A stretch of 64,000 nucleotides of DNA from Tridacna crocea. Its lineage: Eukaryota > Mollusca > Bivalvia > Cardiida > Cardiidae. The first letter of the stretch is position 1. Each line of letters begins with the position of its first letter. Positions 52,301-64,000 of this stretch are shown piece by piece. Location of the stretch: assembly GCA_943736015.1 (NCBI GenBank), contig OX031073.1:31601210-31665209 (forward strand). The letters are read 5' to 3'. Under the pieces are notes generated by a model. It worked only from the letters and a program-made list of their open reading frames with translations, was not told the DNA's origin and did no database searches. The translations under genes were made by a program, and so were the position numbers.

Positions 52301-55300
52301 GTCCAGACGCGGTAACTGACTTTACAGTAGTCCCTGACTGCGTCCAGACACGGTAACTTGTCTTCGAGTAGTCCCTGACTGCATGCAGACGCGGAAACTG
52401 ACTTTCCAGTAGTCCCTGACTGCGTGCAGACGAGGTAACTTACTTTCCAGTAGTCCCTGACTTTATGCAGACGCGGTAACTGGCATTCCAGTAGTCCCTG
52501 ACTGCGTGCAGACGCGGTAACTGGCGTTCCAGTAGTCCCTGACCGCGTGCAGACGCGGTAATTAGTGTTTCAGTAGTCCCTAACTGCGTGCAGACGCGGT
52601 AACTGACTTTACAGTAGTCCCTGACTGCGTCCAGACACGGTAACTTGTGTTCCAGTAGTCCCTGACTGCGTGCAGATGCAGTAACTGACTTTCCATTAGT
52701 CCCTGACTGCGTGCAGATGCGGTAACTAGCGTTCCAGTAGTCCCTGACTGCGTGCAGACACGGTAACTGACTTTCCATTAGTCCCTGACTGCGTGCAGAC
52801 GCGGTAACTAGCGTTCCAGTAGTCCCTGACTGCGTGCTGACGCGGTAACTGACTTTCCAGTAGTCCCTGAATGCGTCCAGACACGGTAACTTGTGTTCCA
52901 GTTGTCCCTGACTGCGTGCAGACACGGTAACTGACTTTACAGTAGTCCCTGACTGCGTGCAGACGCGGTAACTGACTTTCCAGTAGTCCCTGACTGCGTG
53001 CAGACGCGGTAACTAGCGTTCCAGTAGTCCCTGACTGCGTGCAGATGCGGTAACTGACTTTCCAGTAGTCTCTGACTGCATGCAGACATGGTAACTAGCG
53101 TTCCAGTAGTCCGTGACCACGTGGAGATGCGGTAACTGAATTTCCAGTAGTCCCTGACTGCGTCCAGACACTGTAACTTGCGTGCAGACACGGAAACAAG
53201 CATTCCAGTAGTCCCTGACAGCGTGCAGACGCGGTAACTGACTTTCCAGTAGTCCCTGACTGCGTGCAGACGTGGTAACTAGCATTTCCCTAGTCCTTGA
53301 CTGCGTGCAGACGTGGTAACTAGCATTTCCGTAGTCCCTGACTGCGTGCAGATGCAATAACTAGCATTTCTGTCTTCCCTGACTGCGTGCAGACGCGGTA
53401 ACTGACTTTACAGTAGTCCCTGACTGCGTGCAGTCATGGTAACTGACTTTCCAGTAGTCCCTGACTGCGTGCAGATGCAATAACTAGCATTTCCGTCTTC
53501 CCTGACTGCGTGCAGACGCGGTTACTGACTTTACAGTAGTCCCTGACTGCGTGCAGTCATGGTAACTGACTTTCCAGTAGTCCCTGACTGCGTGCAGACG
53601 CAGAAACAAGCGTTCCAGTAGTCCCTGACAGCGTGCAGACGCGGTAACTAGCATTTCCGTAGTCCTTGACTGCGTGCTGATGCAATAACTAGCATTTCCG
53701 TAGTCCCTGACTGCGTGAAGACGCGGTAACTAGCATTCCCGTAGTCCCTGACTGCGTGCAGATGCAATAACTAGCATTTCCGTAGTCCCTGACACGGTAA
53801 CTGACTTTCCAGTAGTCCCTGACTGCGTGCAGACGCCGTAAGTAGCGTTCCAGTAGTCCCTAACTGCGTGCAGATGTGGTAACTGACTTTCCAGTAGTCT
53901 CTGACTGCGTACAGACGCGGTAACTAGCGTTCCAGTAGTCCCTGACCACGTGCAGATGCAGTAACTGACTTTCCAGTAGTCCCTGACTGTGTGCAGACGC
54001 GGTAACTAGCGTTCCAGTAGTGCCTAACTGCGTGCAGATGCGGTAACTGATTTTCCAGTAGTCCCTGACTGCGTGCAGACGCAGTAACTAGCATTTCCGT
54101 AGTCCCTGACTGCGTGCAGACGCGGTTACTGGCGTTCCAGTAGTCCCTGACTGCGTACAGACGCGGTAACTAGCGTTCCAGTAGTCCCTGACCACGTGCA
54201 GATGCAGTAACTGACTTTCCAGTAGTCCCTGACTGCGTGCAGACGCGGTAACTAGCGTTCCAGTAGTGCCTAACTGCGTGCAGATGCGGTAACTGATTTT
54301 CCAGTAGTCCCTGACTGCGTGCAGACGCAGTAACTAGCATTTCCGTAGTCCCTGACTGCGTGCAGACGCGGTTACTGGTGTTCCAGTAGTCCCTGACTGC
54401 GTGCAGACGCAGTAACTAGCATTTCCGTAGTCCCTGACTGCATGCAGACGCGGTAACTGGTGTTCCAGTAGTCCCTGACTGCGTCCAGACGCGGTATCTG
54501 ACTTTACAGTAGTCCCTGACTGCGTCCAGACGCGGTAACTTGTCTTCCAGTAGTCCCTGACTGCATGCAGACGCGGTAACTGGTGTTCCAGTAGTCCCTG
54601 ACTGCGTGCAGACGCACTAACTAGCATTTCCGTAGTCCCTGACTGCGTGCAGACGCGGTTACTGGTGTTCCAGTAGTCCCTGACTGCGTGCAGACGCTGT
54701 TATTGACTTTCCAGTAGTCCCTGACTCCGTGCAGATGCGGTAACTAGGGTTCCAGTAGTCCCTGACTGCGTGCAGACGCTGTAACTGACTTTACAGTAGT
54801 CCCTGACTGCGTGCAGACAAGGTAACTGACTTTCCAGTAGTCCCTGACTGCGTGCAGACGCGGTAACAAGCGTTCCAGTAGTCCCTGACTGCGTGCAGAC
54901 GCGGTAACTAGCGTTCCAGTAGTCCCTAACTGCTTGCAGATGCAATAACTAGCATTTCCATAGTCCCTGACTGCGTGCAGACGTGGTAACTGGCTTTAAA
55001 GTAGTCCCTGACTGTGTGCAGACACGGTAAGTAGCGTTCCAGTAGTCCCTGACCACGTGCAGATGCGGTAACTGACTTTCCAGTAGTCCCTGACTGTGTG
55101 CAGACGCGGTAATTGACTTTCCAGTAGTCCCTGACTGCGTCCAGACACGGTAAGTAGCGTTCCAGTAGTCCCTGACCACGTGCAGATGCGGTAACTGACT
55201 TTCCAGTAGTCCCTGACTGCGTCCAGACACGGTAACTTGTCTTACAGTAGTCCCTGACTGTGTGCAGATGCGGTAACTGACTTTCCAGTAGTCCCTGACT

Positions 55301-55400
55301 GCGTACAGATGCGGTAACTAGCGTTCCAGTAGTCCCTGACTGCATGCAGACACGGTAACTGACTTAACAGTAGTCCCTGACTGCGTGCAGACACGGTAAC
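40320..55400. repeat. 41-bp satellite array, homogeneous core
   Basis: About 370 head-to-tail units of 41 bases: TAGTCCCTGACTGCGTGCAG, then ACGCGGTAACTG, then ACTTTCCAG. Recurrent variants (GGCGTTCCAG, AGCATTTCCG, TTGTGTTCCAG, TTAGTGTTTCAG in the last third; GATGCGG or GACACGG in the middle) are arranged in larger repeating blocks. All three minus-strand frames of the unit lack stops, giving many open frames up to 350 codons. No signal, motif or start context supports a gene. Confidence 0.95.
43370..49600. repeat. Higher-order duplication inside the satellite
   Basis: Long blocks of the same variant order recur at an offset of about 3.5-4.0 kb: 43450-43713 with 46962-47225, 45454-45645 with 48994-49185, 45677-45883 with 49328-49534, 43948-44130 with 47980-48162. 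The offset changes because of internal gains and losses of units. Confidence 0.8.
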
Positions 55401-58400
55401 TACCTTTGTAGTTATCCCCTAATACATGTAGACATGGTAACTTTATAGAAGTCTGTGAGTACATGTAGACATAGTTACTAACTTTCTAGTCGCAAACTGC
55501 ATGTAGACATAATAACTAACTTTCTAGCAGTCCGTGACTGCGTGTAGACATAGTAACTAACTGTCTTATAGTCCCTGACTACGTCTGGACATGGTACCTA
55601 ACTTTCTAGTAATTCTTGACTTCATGTAGACATGGTAAGTAACTTTCTAGTAGTCCGTGACTACTTGTAGACATGGTAACTAACTTTCTAGAAGTCCGAA
55701 ACTGCATGTAAAAATGGAAACTAACTTTGTAGTAGTCCTTTAGTGCATGTAATAATGGTAACTTGCTTTCTAGTAGTCCTTCACTACATGTAAACATGAT
55801 AACTTACTTTCTAGTAATCCTTGACTGGGTGTAGAAATGGTAGTAGTAGTAGTAGTCTAGTAGTCCTTGACCAAATCTATACATAACTTTCCAGTACTCT
55901 GTGACTGCGTGTAGACATAGTAACTAGCTTTCCAGTACCTCTTCCTTTTTTGGCGAATATTTCCCCATATTAACCACAGGCTAATGAAATAAACCCTATT
56001 TCTAATAATCCAAGACTATATGTAGACATGATAATAAACTTTCTAGTAGTCCCTGACTACATGTAGACATAGTAACTAACTTTGTAGTAGTTTTGACTGC
56101 GTGTAGACAACTAGCCTTCTTGTAGACTTTGACTGTGTGTAGACACGGTAACTGGCTTTCTGGTAGTCCTTGAATGCGTGTAGACACGGTAACTACCTTT
56201 CTGGTAGTCCGGCACTGCATGTAGACATGGTAACTTGCTTTCTATTAATCTGTGACTGCTTGTAGACATGAAAATTAGCTTTCTAGGTGTCTATGACTGC
56301 GCGTAGACATGGTAATTAGCTGTCTACTAGTCCGTGGGTACGCATAGACATGGCAGTTAGCTTTCTAGTAGTCTGTGACTGCACTTAGACATGAAAACTA
56401 GCTTTCTAGTAGTCTGTGACTGAGCATTGACATGGTATAAGCTTTTTAGTAGTCTGTGAGTGCATTTAGAAATGAAAACTAGCTTTCTAGTAGTCTGTAA
56501 CTGCGTGTAGACATGGTAATTAGCTTTTTAGTAGTCTGTGACTGCGTCTAGACATGAAAACTAGCTTTCTAGTTGTCCGTAACTAGTTTTCTAGTAGTCG
56601 GTGACTGTGCGTAGACTTGGTAACTAACTTTCTAGTAGTCCATGACTGTGTGTAGACATGGTAACAAGCTTTTTATAAGTCTGCGACTGCGTTCAGACAT
56701 GAAAACTAGCTTTCTAGTAGTCTGTAACTGCGTGTAGACATGGTAATCAGCTTTTTTATAGTCTTTGACTGTGTCTAGACATGAAAACTAGCTTTCTAGT
56801 TGTCCGTAACTAGCTTTCTAGTAGTCGGTGACTGTGCGTAGACTTGGTAACTAACTTTCTAGTAGTCCGTGACTGTTTGTAGACATGTTAATGAGCTTTC
56901 TAGTAGTCTGTGACTGCATGTCGACATGGTAACAAGCTTTATATAAGTCTGTGACTGCGTTCAGACATGAAAACTTGCTTTGTAGTTGTCCGTAATAGCT
57001 GTCTAGTAGTCCGTGACTGTGTGTAGACTTGGAAACTAACTTTCTAGTTGCCAGTGACTGCGTGTAGACATGTTACTAGTAGTCTGTCATTGCACGTAGA
57101 CATAGTTACCAGCTTTCTAGTAGCCTGTGACTGTGCATAGGCATGGTAACTAGCTTTCTAGTAGTCTGTGACTGCGTGTGGACATGGAAATCTGTGACTG
57201 CTAGAAGACGTGGTAACTAGCTTTGTAGTAGTCAGTGACTGCGTGTAGACATGGTAATCCTTGACTGCGTGTAGACATGGTAACTAATTTTCTAGTAGTC
57301 TGTGACGGTGTGAAGACATGCTAACTAGCTTTCTCGTAGTCCGTGACTTACATAGACATGGTAAGTAACTTTCTAGTAATCCATGATTGCTCGAAGACAT
57401 GGTCACCAGCGTCTCGTAGTCAGTGACAACATGTAGACATGGCAATCTGTGACTGCATGTAGACATGCTTACGAGCTTTCCAGTACTCAGTGACTGTGTG
57501 TAGACATGGTAATTTTCTCTTTGCATAGAGAATGAAAACTTACTTTCTTGTAGTATGTGACTGCCAGTAGACATTGTAATCAGCTGTGTAGGAGTCCTTG
57601 ACTGCACGTTGAGTGGTTATCCGTGACTGCGTGCAAACATGGTAACTAGCTGACATGGTAACTAACTGTGCATAGACATGGTCATTCATGACTGTGTGTA
57701 GACATGAAAACTAACTTTCTATTAGTATATGGCTGCGCATAGACATGGTAATTAGCTTTCTAGTAGTCGGTGACTGGGCGTAGAGCTGGTAACTAGCTTT
57801 CTTGTAGTCTGTGACTGCGTATTGACATGGTCATATATGACTACATGCAGAAATGGTAACTAGCTTTGTAGTAGACATAGTTATTCAAGGCTGCGTGTAG
57901 ACATGGTAACTAGCTTTCTAGCAGTGTGTGACTGTGCGTAGACATGGTAACTAACTTTGTAGTAGTCTCTGTCTGCGCCTAGACAGGATAACTATATGTA
58001 GTAGTTTCCGACTTAGCATAGACTACATTTGACTGCGTGAAGACATGGTAACTACATTTGTAGTGCGTGACTATGCGTAGACACGGTAACTACTTTCCAG
58101 TAGTCATTGGCTGCATGCTGATATGACAACCCGTGAATGTGCATAGACATGGTAATTAGCTCTCTAAAAGTCCATGACTGTGTAAACTAAGCAACTAGCT
58201 TTCAAGTAGTCCCTGACTGCGTTTTGACATGGTTACTAGCTTTATAGTAGTCCGTGACTCTTTGTAGACGTGGTAACTTACTTTCTAGTAGGCACTGACT
58301 GCGCATAGACAGGTTGACTAACTTTCTAGAGATGGTAATCATAGACATGGTAATCATGATATCTAGATTAGTAGTCGTCCATGACTGCACGTAGACATAG

Positions 58401-60310
58401 TAACTAGCTCTCTAGTATTCATTGATTGAGTTGTCCGTGACTGTGCGTAGACATTGTAATAAATTTTCTTGTAGTAAGCTACTGTGTGTGGACATGGTAA
58501 TCCATGACTGCGTGTAGACATGGTAACTAGCCTTCTGGTAGTCGGCGTTTGTGTGTAGACATAGAAACTAGCTTTCTGGTGGTCCGTGACTGCTTGCAGA
58601 CATGGTAACTAGCTTTCTGGTAGTCAGCGACTGCTTGCAGACATGGTAACTAGCTTTCTGGTAGTCCGCGACTGCTTGCAGACATGGTAACTACTTTTCT
58701 GGTAGTCCCTGACTGCTTGTAGACATGGTAATCTGTGACTGCATGTAGACATCGTAACTAGCTTTCTGGTAGTCTGTGACTGTGCGTAGACATGGTAATC
58801 GGTGACTGCATGAAGACATGGTAACTTGATATATAGTAGTCTGTGACTATTCGTAGACATGGTAACTAAATCCGTGACTGCGCTTAGACATGAAAACTAC
58901 ATTTCTAGTACTCTGTGACTGTGCATAGACATGGTAGCTAACTTTCTAGTAGTTGGAGACTGTGTGCTGACATGGTAATCCCTGAATGTGTGTAGACATG
59001 GTAACTAGCTCTCTAGTAGTACATAACTGCATGTAAACATGGTAACTAGCTTTCTAGTAGTCCCTGACTGCGTTTAAACATGGTAACTAGCCTTTTAGTA
59101 GTCCCTGACTGCGCACAGACAGGGTAACTAACTTTCTAGTCATCCCTGACTGTGCATAGACATGGTAATCCGTGACTGCATGAAGACATGATAACTTAAT
59201 TAACAGTAGTCTGTGACTACGTGTAAACATGGTAACTAGCTTTCTAGTAGTCACTGTGACTGCGCGTAGACATGAAAACTAACTTTCTTGTTGTGGATGA
59301 CTGTACGTAGACATGGTAACTAACTTTCTAGTTGTCTGTAACTAGCTTTCTAGTTGTCTGTGACTGTGCATAGACATGGTAACTAACTTTCTAGTACAAT
59401 GTAGGCAGTTACTGTGTGTAGACATGGTAATCCATGACTGTGTGATAACAAACATTCTAGTGGTCCAGGACTGCATGTAGACAATCTAACTAGCTTTCTG
59501 GTAGTCCGTGACTGCTTTTTAGACATGGTAACTAGCTTTCTGGTAGTCGGCGACTGCGTATAGACATGGTAACTAGCTTTCTGGTAGTCAGCCACTGTGT
59601 GTAGACATGGTAATCTCTGACTGCGTGTAGACATGGTAACTAGCTTTCTCGTAGTCCGTGACTGCATGTAGACACGGTTCTCCATGTTGCATGTAGACGT
59701 GGTTACTAGCTTTTCTGTAGTTGTGACTGCATGTAGACGTGGTAACAAACTTTCCAGTGGTACGTGAGTGCGTGTAGACGTGGTGACTAACATTCCAGTA
59801 GTCTGTGACTGTGTGTAGACGTGTTGACAAACTTTCGAGTAGTCCGCGACTGCGTGTAGACGTGTTGACAAACTTTCCAGTAGTCCCTGACTAGACTTAG
59901 ACATGTTGACAAACTTTCCAGTGGTCTCTAACTGCACCTTGACATGGTAACTAACTTTCTAGTAATCCTCGACAGCATATAGACATGGTAACTAATTTTC
60001 TAGTAGTTCGTGACTGCATGTAGACGTGTTGGCAAACTTTCTAGTAATCCCTGACTATATGTAGACATGATAACTAACTTTCTGGTGACTCTTAACTTTA
60101 TATAGATATAATTACTATTTTTCTAGTAAGATTTGAGTGGTGTAGATATAAAAACTAACTTTCCAGTACTTCCTTACTTCATGTAGACATGATAAATATC
60201 TTTCCGATAATTTCTAACTTTATACAGACATAATAACTAACTTTGTAGTAATTCCTGACTTTCTAGTAATTATTGACTTCATGTTGAAATGAAAACTAAC
60301 CAACACAGTC
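55401..60310. repeat. Right degenerate flank of the satellite
   Basis: Still a 41-base period (TAGTAGTCTGTGACTGCGTG, TAGACATGGTAACTAGCTTT) but heavily mutated, with truncated units and insertions. ACATGG replaces the ACGCGG of the core. Traces continue at 60840-60990 and possibly 61440-61560. Confidence 0.88.
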
Positions 60311-61010
60311 AAATCTGTGTACAACAACCTCTGAGGGAAGTTCTCGAGGTGGCTTTTGTTATCAGATTAGCTGTTATCTACATCATGTACTTTTTGCACT
60401 GTTTTGTTGTTCGAATATGATGCTTTCAATTTGTAAAGGTTTGTTTGAAGTGAACCTGCAATGTAGTCAGAAAATACCTATATAATTAGAAAAGCAAATC
60501 ACAGAAAACAAACATAAAATTTAAACATTTACAGTCAAATCTGTGCACGTAGCCACACATGAACAGCTGTCAATGCGTGGACATAGGCAAAGTCAAGTTC
60601 TAGTTATCAATTTTTTCAAGTCAAAACTATGTGATTGATAGAAGGCTTCTGTTGTGTAGGCTTTATAATTAGAAAACCATACTAATCTATGTGTCCTCTG
60701 GCTTTATGTAGCAGATTATTGCTTTGCACAAGATTATTAAAAAAAAATAATTTGCACAGGCAGACTTGTGTTGGCTACTGTTCACAGATTGCCTGCTGTT
60801 AATGTGTGGCTGCTTCCACTGATTTAACTGTAGTGCTTGACTGCAAGTAGACACTTAACCAACCAACCTTTTAGTGATTCTTTACGTTGTGTACACATAA
60901 TAACTGATTTTCTATTTACATTTGACTTTGTATAACTAATTTTTCATTAATTCTTGTCTTTCTTTTAAAGTTTGATTTTTGTTGACTTTACAACTGACTT
61001 TTCTTTTACA
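60311..61010. other. Intergenic, no gene seen
   Basis: AT-rich. Two blocks starting CAGTCAAATCTGTG (60306 and 60532) suggest a diverged direct repeat of about 225 bases. Confidence 0.4.
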
Positions 61011-61052
61011 GAACGTGCAGTCTGATCTTGGATCTACGCTGACCGATATGGA
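61011..61052. repeat. GATCAGACTGCA hairpin element, half copy
   Basis: One arm only: ACGTGCAGTCTGATCTTGGA and TCTACGCTGACC. Confidence 0.55.
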
Positions 61053-61139
61053 GATATTTTTTTCCCCAGATATACGTTTGAAATAACATTTTTTGGGTTT
61101 TTACTAGCTCTATCAAACTGAAAATTTCATTTTAGTTAC

Positions 61140-61368
61140 TTAACCTTTTACCAAACAATCCCTGGTTTTTACGACCCTGTGATAGAAGCCTTTTGAAAAC
61201 ATTATGTGAAAAGGAGAAAATGCTGGTGACCAGCATTTTCTCCTTTTCACACAATGTTTTCTACCCTGCTGGAAATAAATTTCAATTTTTGAGTTGCATT
61301 TGTTTTGTAGTCTGCAAATGCTTTCAATTTGGACCAGTCTAAAATTTTGTCATTTAGTAAAGGGTTAA
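61140..61368 (-). mobile_element. TTAA MITE, complete
   Basis: TTAACCTTTTACCAAACAAT to TCATTTAGTAAAGGGTTAA; near-perfect core with a G at its centre. Confidence 0.87.
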
Positions 61369-61598
61369 TAGGATAAGGGTTAATAAAGTAAAGGATAGTG
61401 GTACTGAGTCGGATAGATACTACATCTACTTTTCTAGTCAAGCTTCATTTTGTTTGGACATAACAAATACCATTCTGGTAGTACTTAAATCCATATAGAC
61501 ACAACAAACATTATTGAGGATACTCTCGACTTCAATTACACGGGTTATTAACCTTCGTGTATGGACCAACTGCAATTAGGTAACACTCCATTTGTGAA

Positions 61599-61827
61599 TT
61601 AACCCTTTCCCAAACAATCCCTGGTTTTTACGGGTCAGGAATAGAAGCCTTTTGAAAACATTGTGGGAAAAGGAGAAAATGCTGGTTACCAGCATTTTCT
61701 CCTTTTTCCACAATGTTTTCTACCCTGTCATATAGAAAAATCATCTTTTTAGCAACTGTTAATTTGTCATCTGCAAACTGCTTTGAATTTGGTCTGGTCC
61801 AAAATTTGCCGTTTGGGAAAGGGTTAA
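61599..61827 (-). mobile_element. TTAA MITE, CCCAAACAA subgroup, complete
   Basis: TTAACCCTTTCCCAAACAAT to GTTTGGGAAAGGGTTAA; intact core. A further MITE right end (GCCGTTTGGTAAAGAGTTAA) follows at 61841-61860. Confidence 0.88.
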
Positions 61828-61861
61828 TATAATATATGTTGCCGTTTGGTAAAGAGTTAAC

Positions 61862-62430
61862 GAAAGATTTCCACACTATATCGTTATATAGTAACATGGC
61901 CTGTCGATTGATTGGGTTTTGTTTTTTGTAATTGACTATATGATCAATGCAGATGCAATTCTATCGTATGCCATCTATAAGGAATATGTACACTATGTTA
62001 AATACCATAATCGTCCGTGCTCATTCTCCACTTTCCTGGCTATTTTTTTTCTGTTTTTCTTTCTCATGTATTGTTATGGCATTTTTTAAGTGACCTATTA
62101 GCTGTCAAATATGTATTTGTATGTACGAAATGCATGTGTATGCATAAGTATTCAATAAAATTCTTCTCTTCAAAAAAAAAAAAAAAATAATAATAATAAT
62201 AATAGAATAAAAGAATGATTTTAAAAGTTATCCTACATGATATCATTGGTTCAAGATGAGTTCTAGTTAAATTGATGACATAATCTGGTACAAAACAATG
62301 GCTTAAAACGAAAGTATCCCCAAGACATTTTACGCTCGTTGCATAATTGTTTCAGTCATAAACGGCGAAAGCTTACTGTGTTCATGTGTTTGCTTGGTTT
62401 CAAACTGCAATAGTACTAGGGCTGGACTTG
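61862..62430. other. Intergenic, no gene seen
   Basis: Contains an A-run and (TAA)n tract at about 62173-62205 preceded by AATAAAATTC, the look of a retroposed 3' end, but no parent sequence is recognisable. Confidence 0.45.
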
Positions 62431-62439
62431 CATGAGGTG

Positions 62440-62515
62440 TCTTAGCCAAGGATTGAACCAGCCACTTCCAGAATTTCCGAATCCTGCACCTTCGTAACTG
62501 AGCTATGCAGGAAAT
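62440..62515 (-). mobile_element. tRNA-like SINE head, reverse
   Basis: The reverse complement reads CTGCATAGCTCAGTTACGAA (A box), then GGTTCAATCC (B box) at a suitable distance. The cloverleaf is not convincing as a functional tRNA. Confidence 0.6.
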
Positions 62516-62590
62516 ATGAGACATCTGTCAGATGCAAACTTTATTTGCCAGGTTGGGCTGGAATTATTTTCCCACTGTTCTGTAGCTGTC

Positions 62591-62818
62591 TTAACTCTTT
62601 GCCACTCGAGAAAATTTTAGACTGGTTGAAATTCAAAGCATTTGCAGACAACAAAATAAAGTTGACTGAAAAATTGAAATTTGTTCTGGGAAGGGTAGAA
62701 AACACTGTGGGAAAAGGAGAAAATGCTGGTTACCAGCATTTTCTCCTTTTCCTACAGTGTTTTCAAAAGGTTTTTTTCTCAGGGGCGTCAAAAGTAGGGA
62801 TTGTGTGGTAATGGTTAA
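62591..62818 (+). mobile_element. TTAA MITE, complete
   Basis: TTAACTCTTTGCCACTCGAG to GTGTGGTAATGGTTAA; core intact except one mismatch in the outer stem. Confidence 0.87.
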
Positions 62819-63073
62819 CGGTTCTGTAACTATGGTTATTCCCACCTATTATTGATTTATCATGACTCAGCAGAAAACATGGTAAACTATTTGAAAATTT
62901 GAAATTGTGGATTTTCTGAAATAATTCTGGATCAGATTTCCATTCATAGAGTCTACGACATAAATGTAGAATGGTGAAATCTGCTAAATGGTCTCAAATG
63001 GTTTGTCTGAAGCCTAAATAACCTTGAAAAGCAATAAGAATAAACTTTTATTGTCGTCTTATCTTTCAAACAC

Positions 63074-63290
63074 TTAACTGAGAGATTCAATGTTGTAACG
63101 ACCAAGACGAAAAAGCTATTTGGAATCATTGCTGGAAAAGGAGAAAACGCTACTTGATAGCATTTTCTCCTCTTTCCAGCAGTCTTTTCTTCGATTTAAA
63201 AATGTATTACTCAATTTCAGTCATAGTTTATTCTGCCGTCTATAGTTTCGTTTTGGTCGAATCTAAAATGTTGGTAGACTGGTACTAGAG
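63074..63290 (-). mobile_element. TTAA MITE, diverged
   Basis: Starts TTAACTGAGAGATTCAATG; the core is GGAGAAAACGCTACTTGATAG with CATTTTCTCC; the right arm TTTCAGTCATAGTTTATTCT still matches, and the end decays. Confidence 0.6.
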
Positions 63291-63689
63291 CATAATTACT
63301 TCGCAGTAATCGGATAACCAGTCATCAATTTCCGTCTCAAAATAAACGAGCATAATTTGTTTTTGACTGTGTCACAATTCAAGAAAACGACCGCTGATAG
63401 TGCCAGGGTTTCATCGCGCCCACCACCCCCCAATTCGCCCACAAACCCTAGGATCACGTGGAATTTCAACGTGACTTTGTTTTTGTCTGAAGCATTTGTC
63501 ATCTGTCGATTTCATATTCTCGTGTCCCTCTTTTTTTTTATTATAATTGTACTATACTACTAAATGTCAGCATATTCCATCCATTGACTGAACCACTGAC
63601 AATTTACCACCCACACCCCCCTCAGGAGAGTTTTTCAGATAATTTCTGAGACCCTTTTCACAGCTGAGTATTAGCCTTTTTCTGACACG

Positions 63690-63905
63690 ATTAGTTGTAC
63701 ACCCTTTGCCATTAAAGACGTTTGCAGATGAGAAATAAAACCAATCTGAGATAAATGCTTTTTTAAAGTTTCATAATTGGATTGAAAATATTGTGGGTAG
63801 AGGAGAAAAGGCTGCTTACCAATATTTTCTCCTTTTTCCCAACAAATTTTTCAAATGCAAATTCTTTGGACTACTTAAACCCGGGACATTTTCGTTATAG
63901 GTAAA
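63690..63905 (+). mobile_element. TTAA MITE, degenerate
   Basis: ACACCCTTTGCCATTAAAG start, core AGGAGAAAAGGCTGCTTACC with an AATATTTTCTCC arm, decayed right end near TTATAGGTAAA. Confidence 0.6.
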
Positions 63906-63942
63906 TCCTGCACTATTGCAGGCAACAACAGTAGCTTTTTGT

Positions 63943-63978
63943 TTAGAGTAGGTTAAGATCAGACAGTACAGTATATGT
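63943..63978. repeat. GATCAGACTGCA hairpin element, half copy
   Basis: TTAAGATCAGACAGTACAGT remains; the window ends shortly after. Confidence 0.4.
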
Positions 63979-64000
63979 CCCACTCATTTTTTTTTTATTC

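Noticed and set aside
40366..55345. Dozens of long minus-strand open frames in the 41-bp satellite
   Set aside because: The frames follow from a stop-free consensus read in three registers. Starts are arbitrary, the same peptide recurs in overlapping frames, and there is no gene context.
40320..55400. CRISPR array
   Set aside because: Units are contiguous with no spacers between conserved repeats, there are no cas genes, and the rest of the window is eukaryotic.
62440..62515. Functional tRNA gene on the minus strand
   Set aside because: Stem pairing is poor; better explained as a SINE head.

Overview
The window is eukaryotic nuclear DNA, most likely from a bivalve mollusc. It contains one recognisable protein-coding gene with GT-AG introns, tRNA-derived SINEs, a LINE remnant, many small TTAA-flanked hairpin elements, dispersed elements carrying internal ~160-bp tandem repeats (an architecture described for bivalve pearl-type elements), and a very large satellite array. 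The species cannot be fixed from sequence alone.

Region 1 (1-4334) is repeat-rich DNA. It is probably intronic, because the first visible exon starts in mid-gene: chained TTAA MITEs, a SINE and a long foldback element.

Region 2 (4335-23448, + strand) holds the last 16 coding exons of RAB3GAP1, the catalytic subunit of Rab3 GTPase-activating protein. They encode about 830 residues through to the natural stop codon. All phases join and all visible splice sites are GT-AG. The 5' exons lie off the left edge. The introns are packed with MITEs, SINEs and two minisatellites.

Region 3 (23449-39050) is intergenic: a probable RAB3GAP1 poly(A) signal, a broken duplicate of the end of RAB3GAP1 exon 9 joined to a MITE arm, two long palindrome-ended elements, more MITEs and SINEs, and a LINE reverse-transcriptase fragment inserted in a C-rich repeat. 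No second gene was found.

Region 4 (about 39050-60310) is dominated by a satellite of 41-bp units. A homogeneous 15-kb core (about 40320-55400, roughly 370 units) with higher-order duplications is flanked on both sides by degenerate, CpG-poor versions. Many open frames appear on its minus strand, but they are a property of the repeat and I do not call them genes.

Region 5 (60310-64000) returns to MITE- and SINE-bearing DNA without a gene.

MITE strand convention used here: '+' means the arm containing the TTTGCAGACgACAA-like block comes first; '-' means the arm with the CCCTACTTTTGACG or CCCTGGTTTTTACG block comes first. Gene and exon calls are firm; most repeat family names are descriptive, since no library search could be run.
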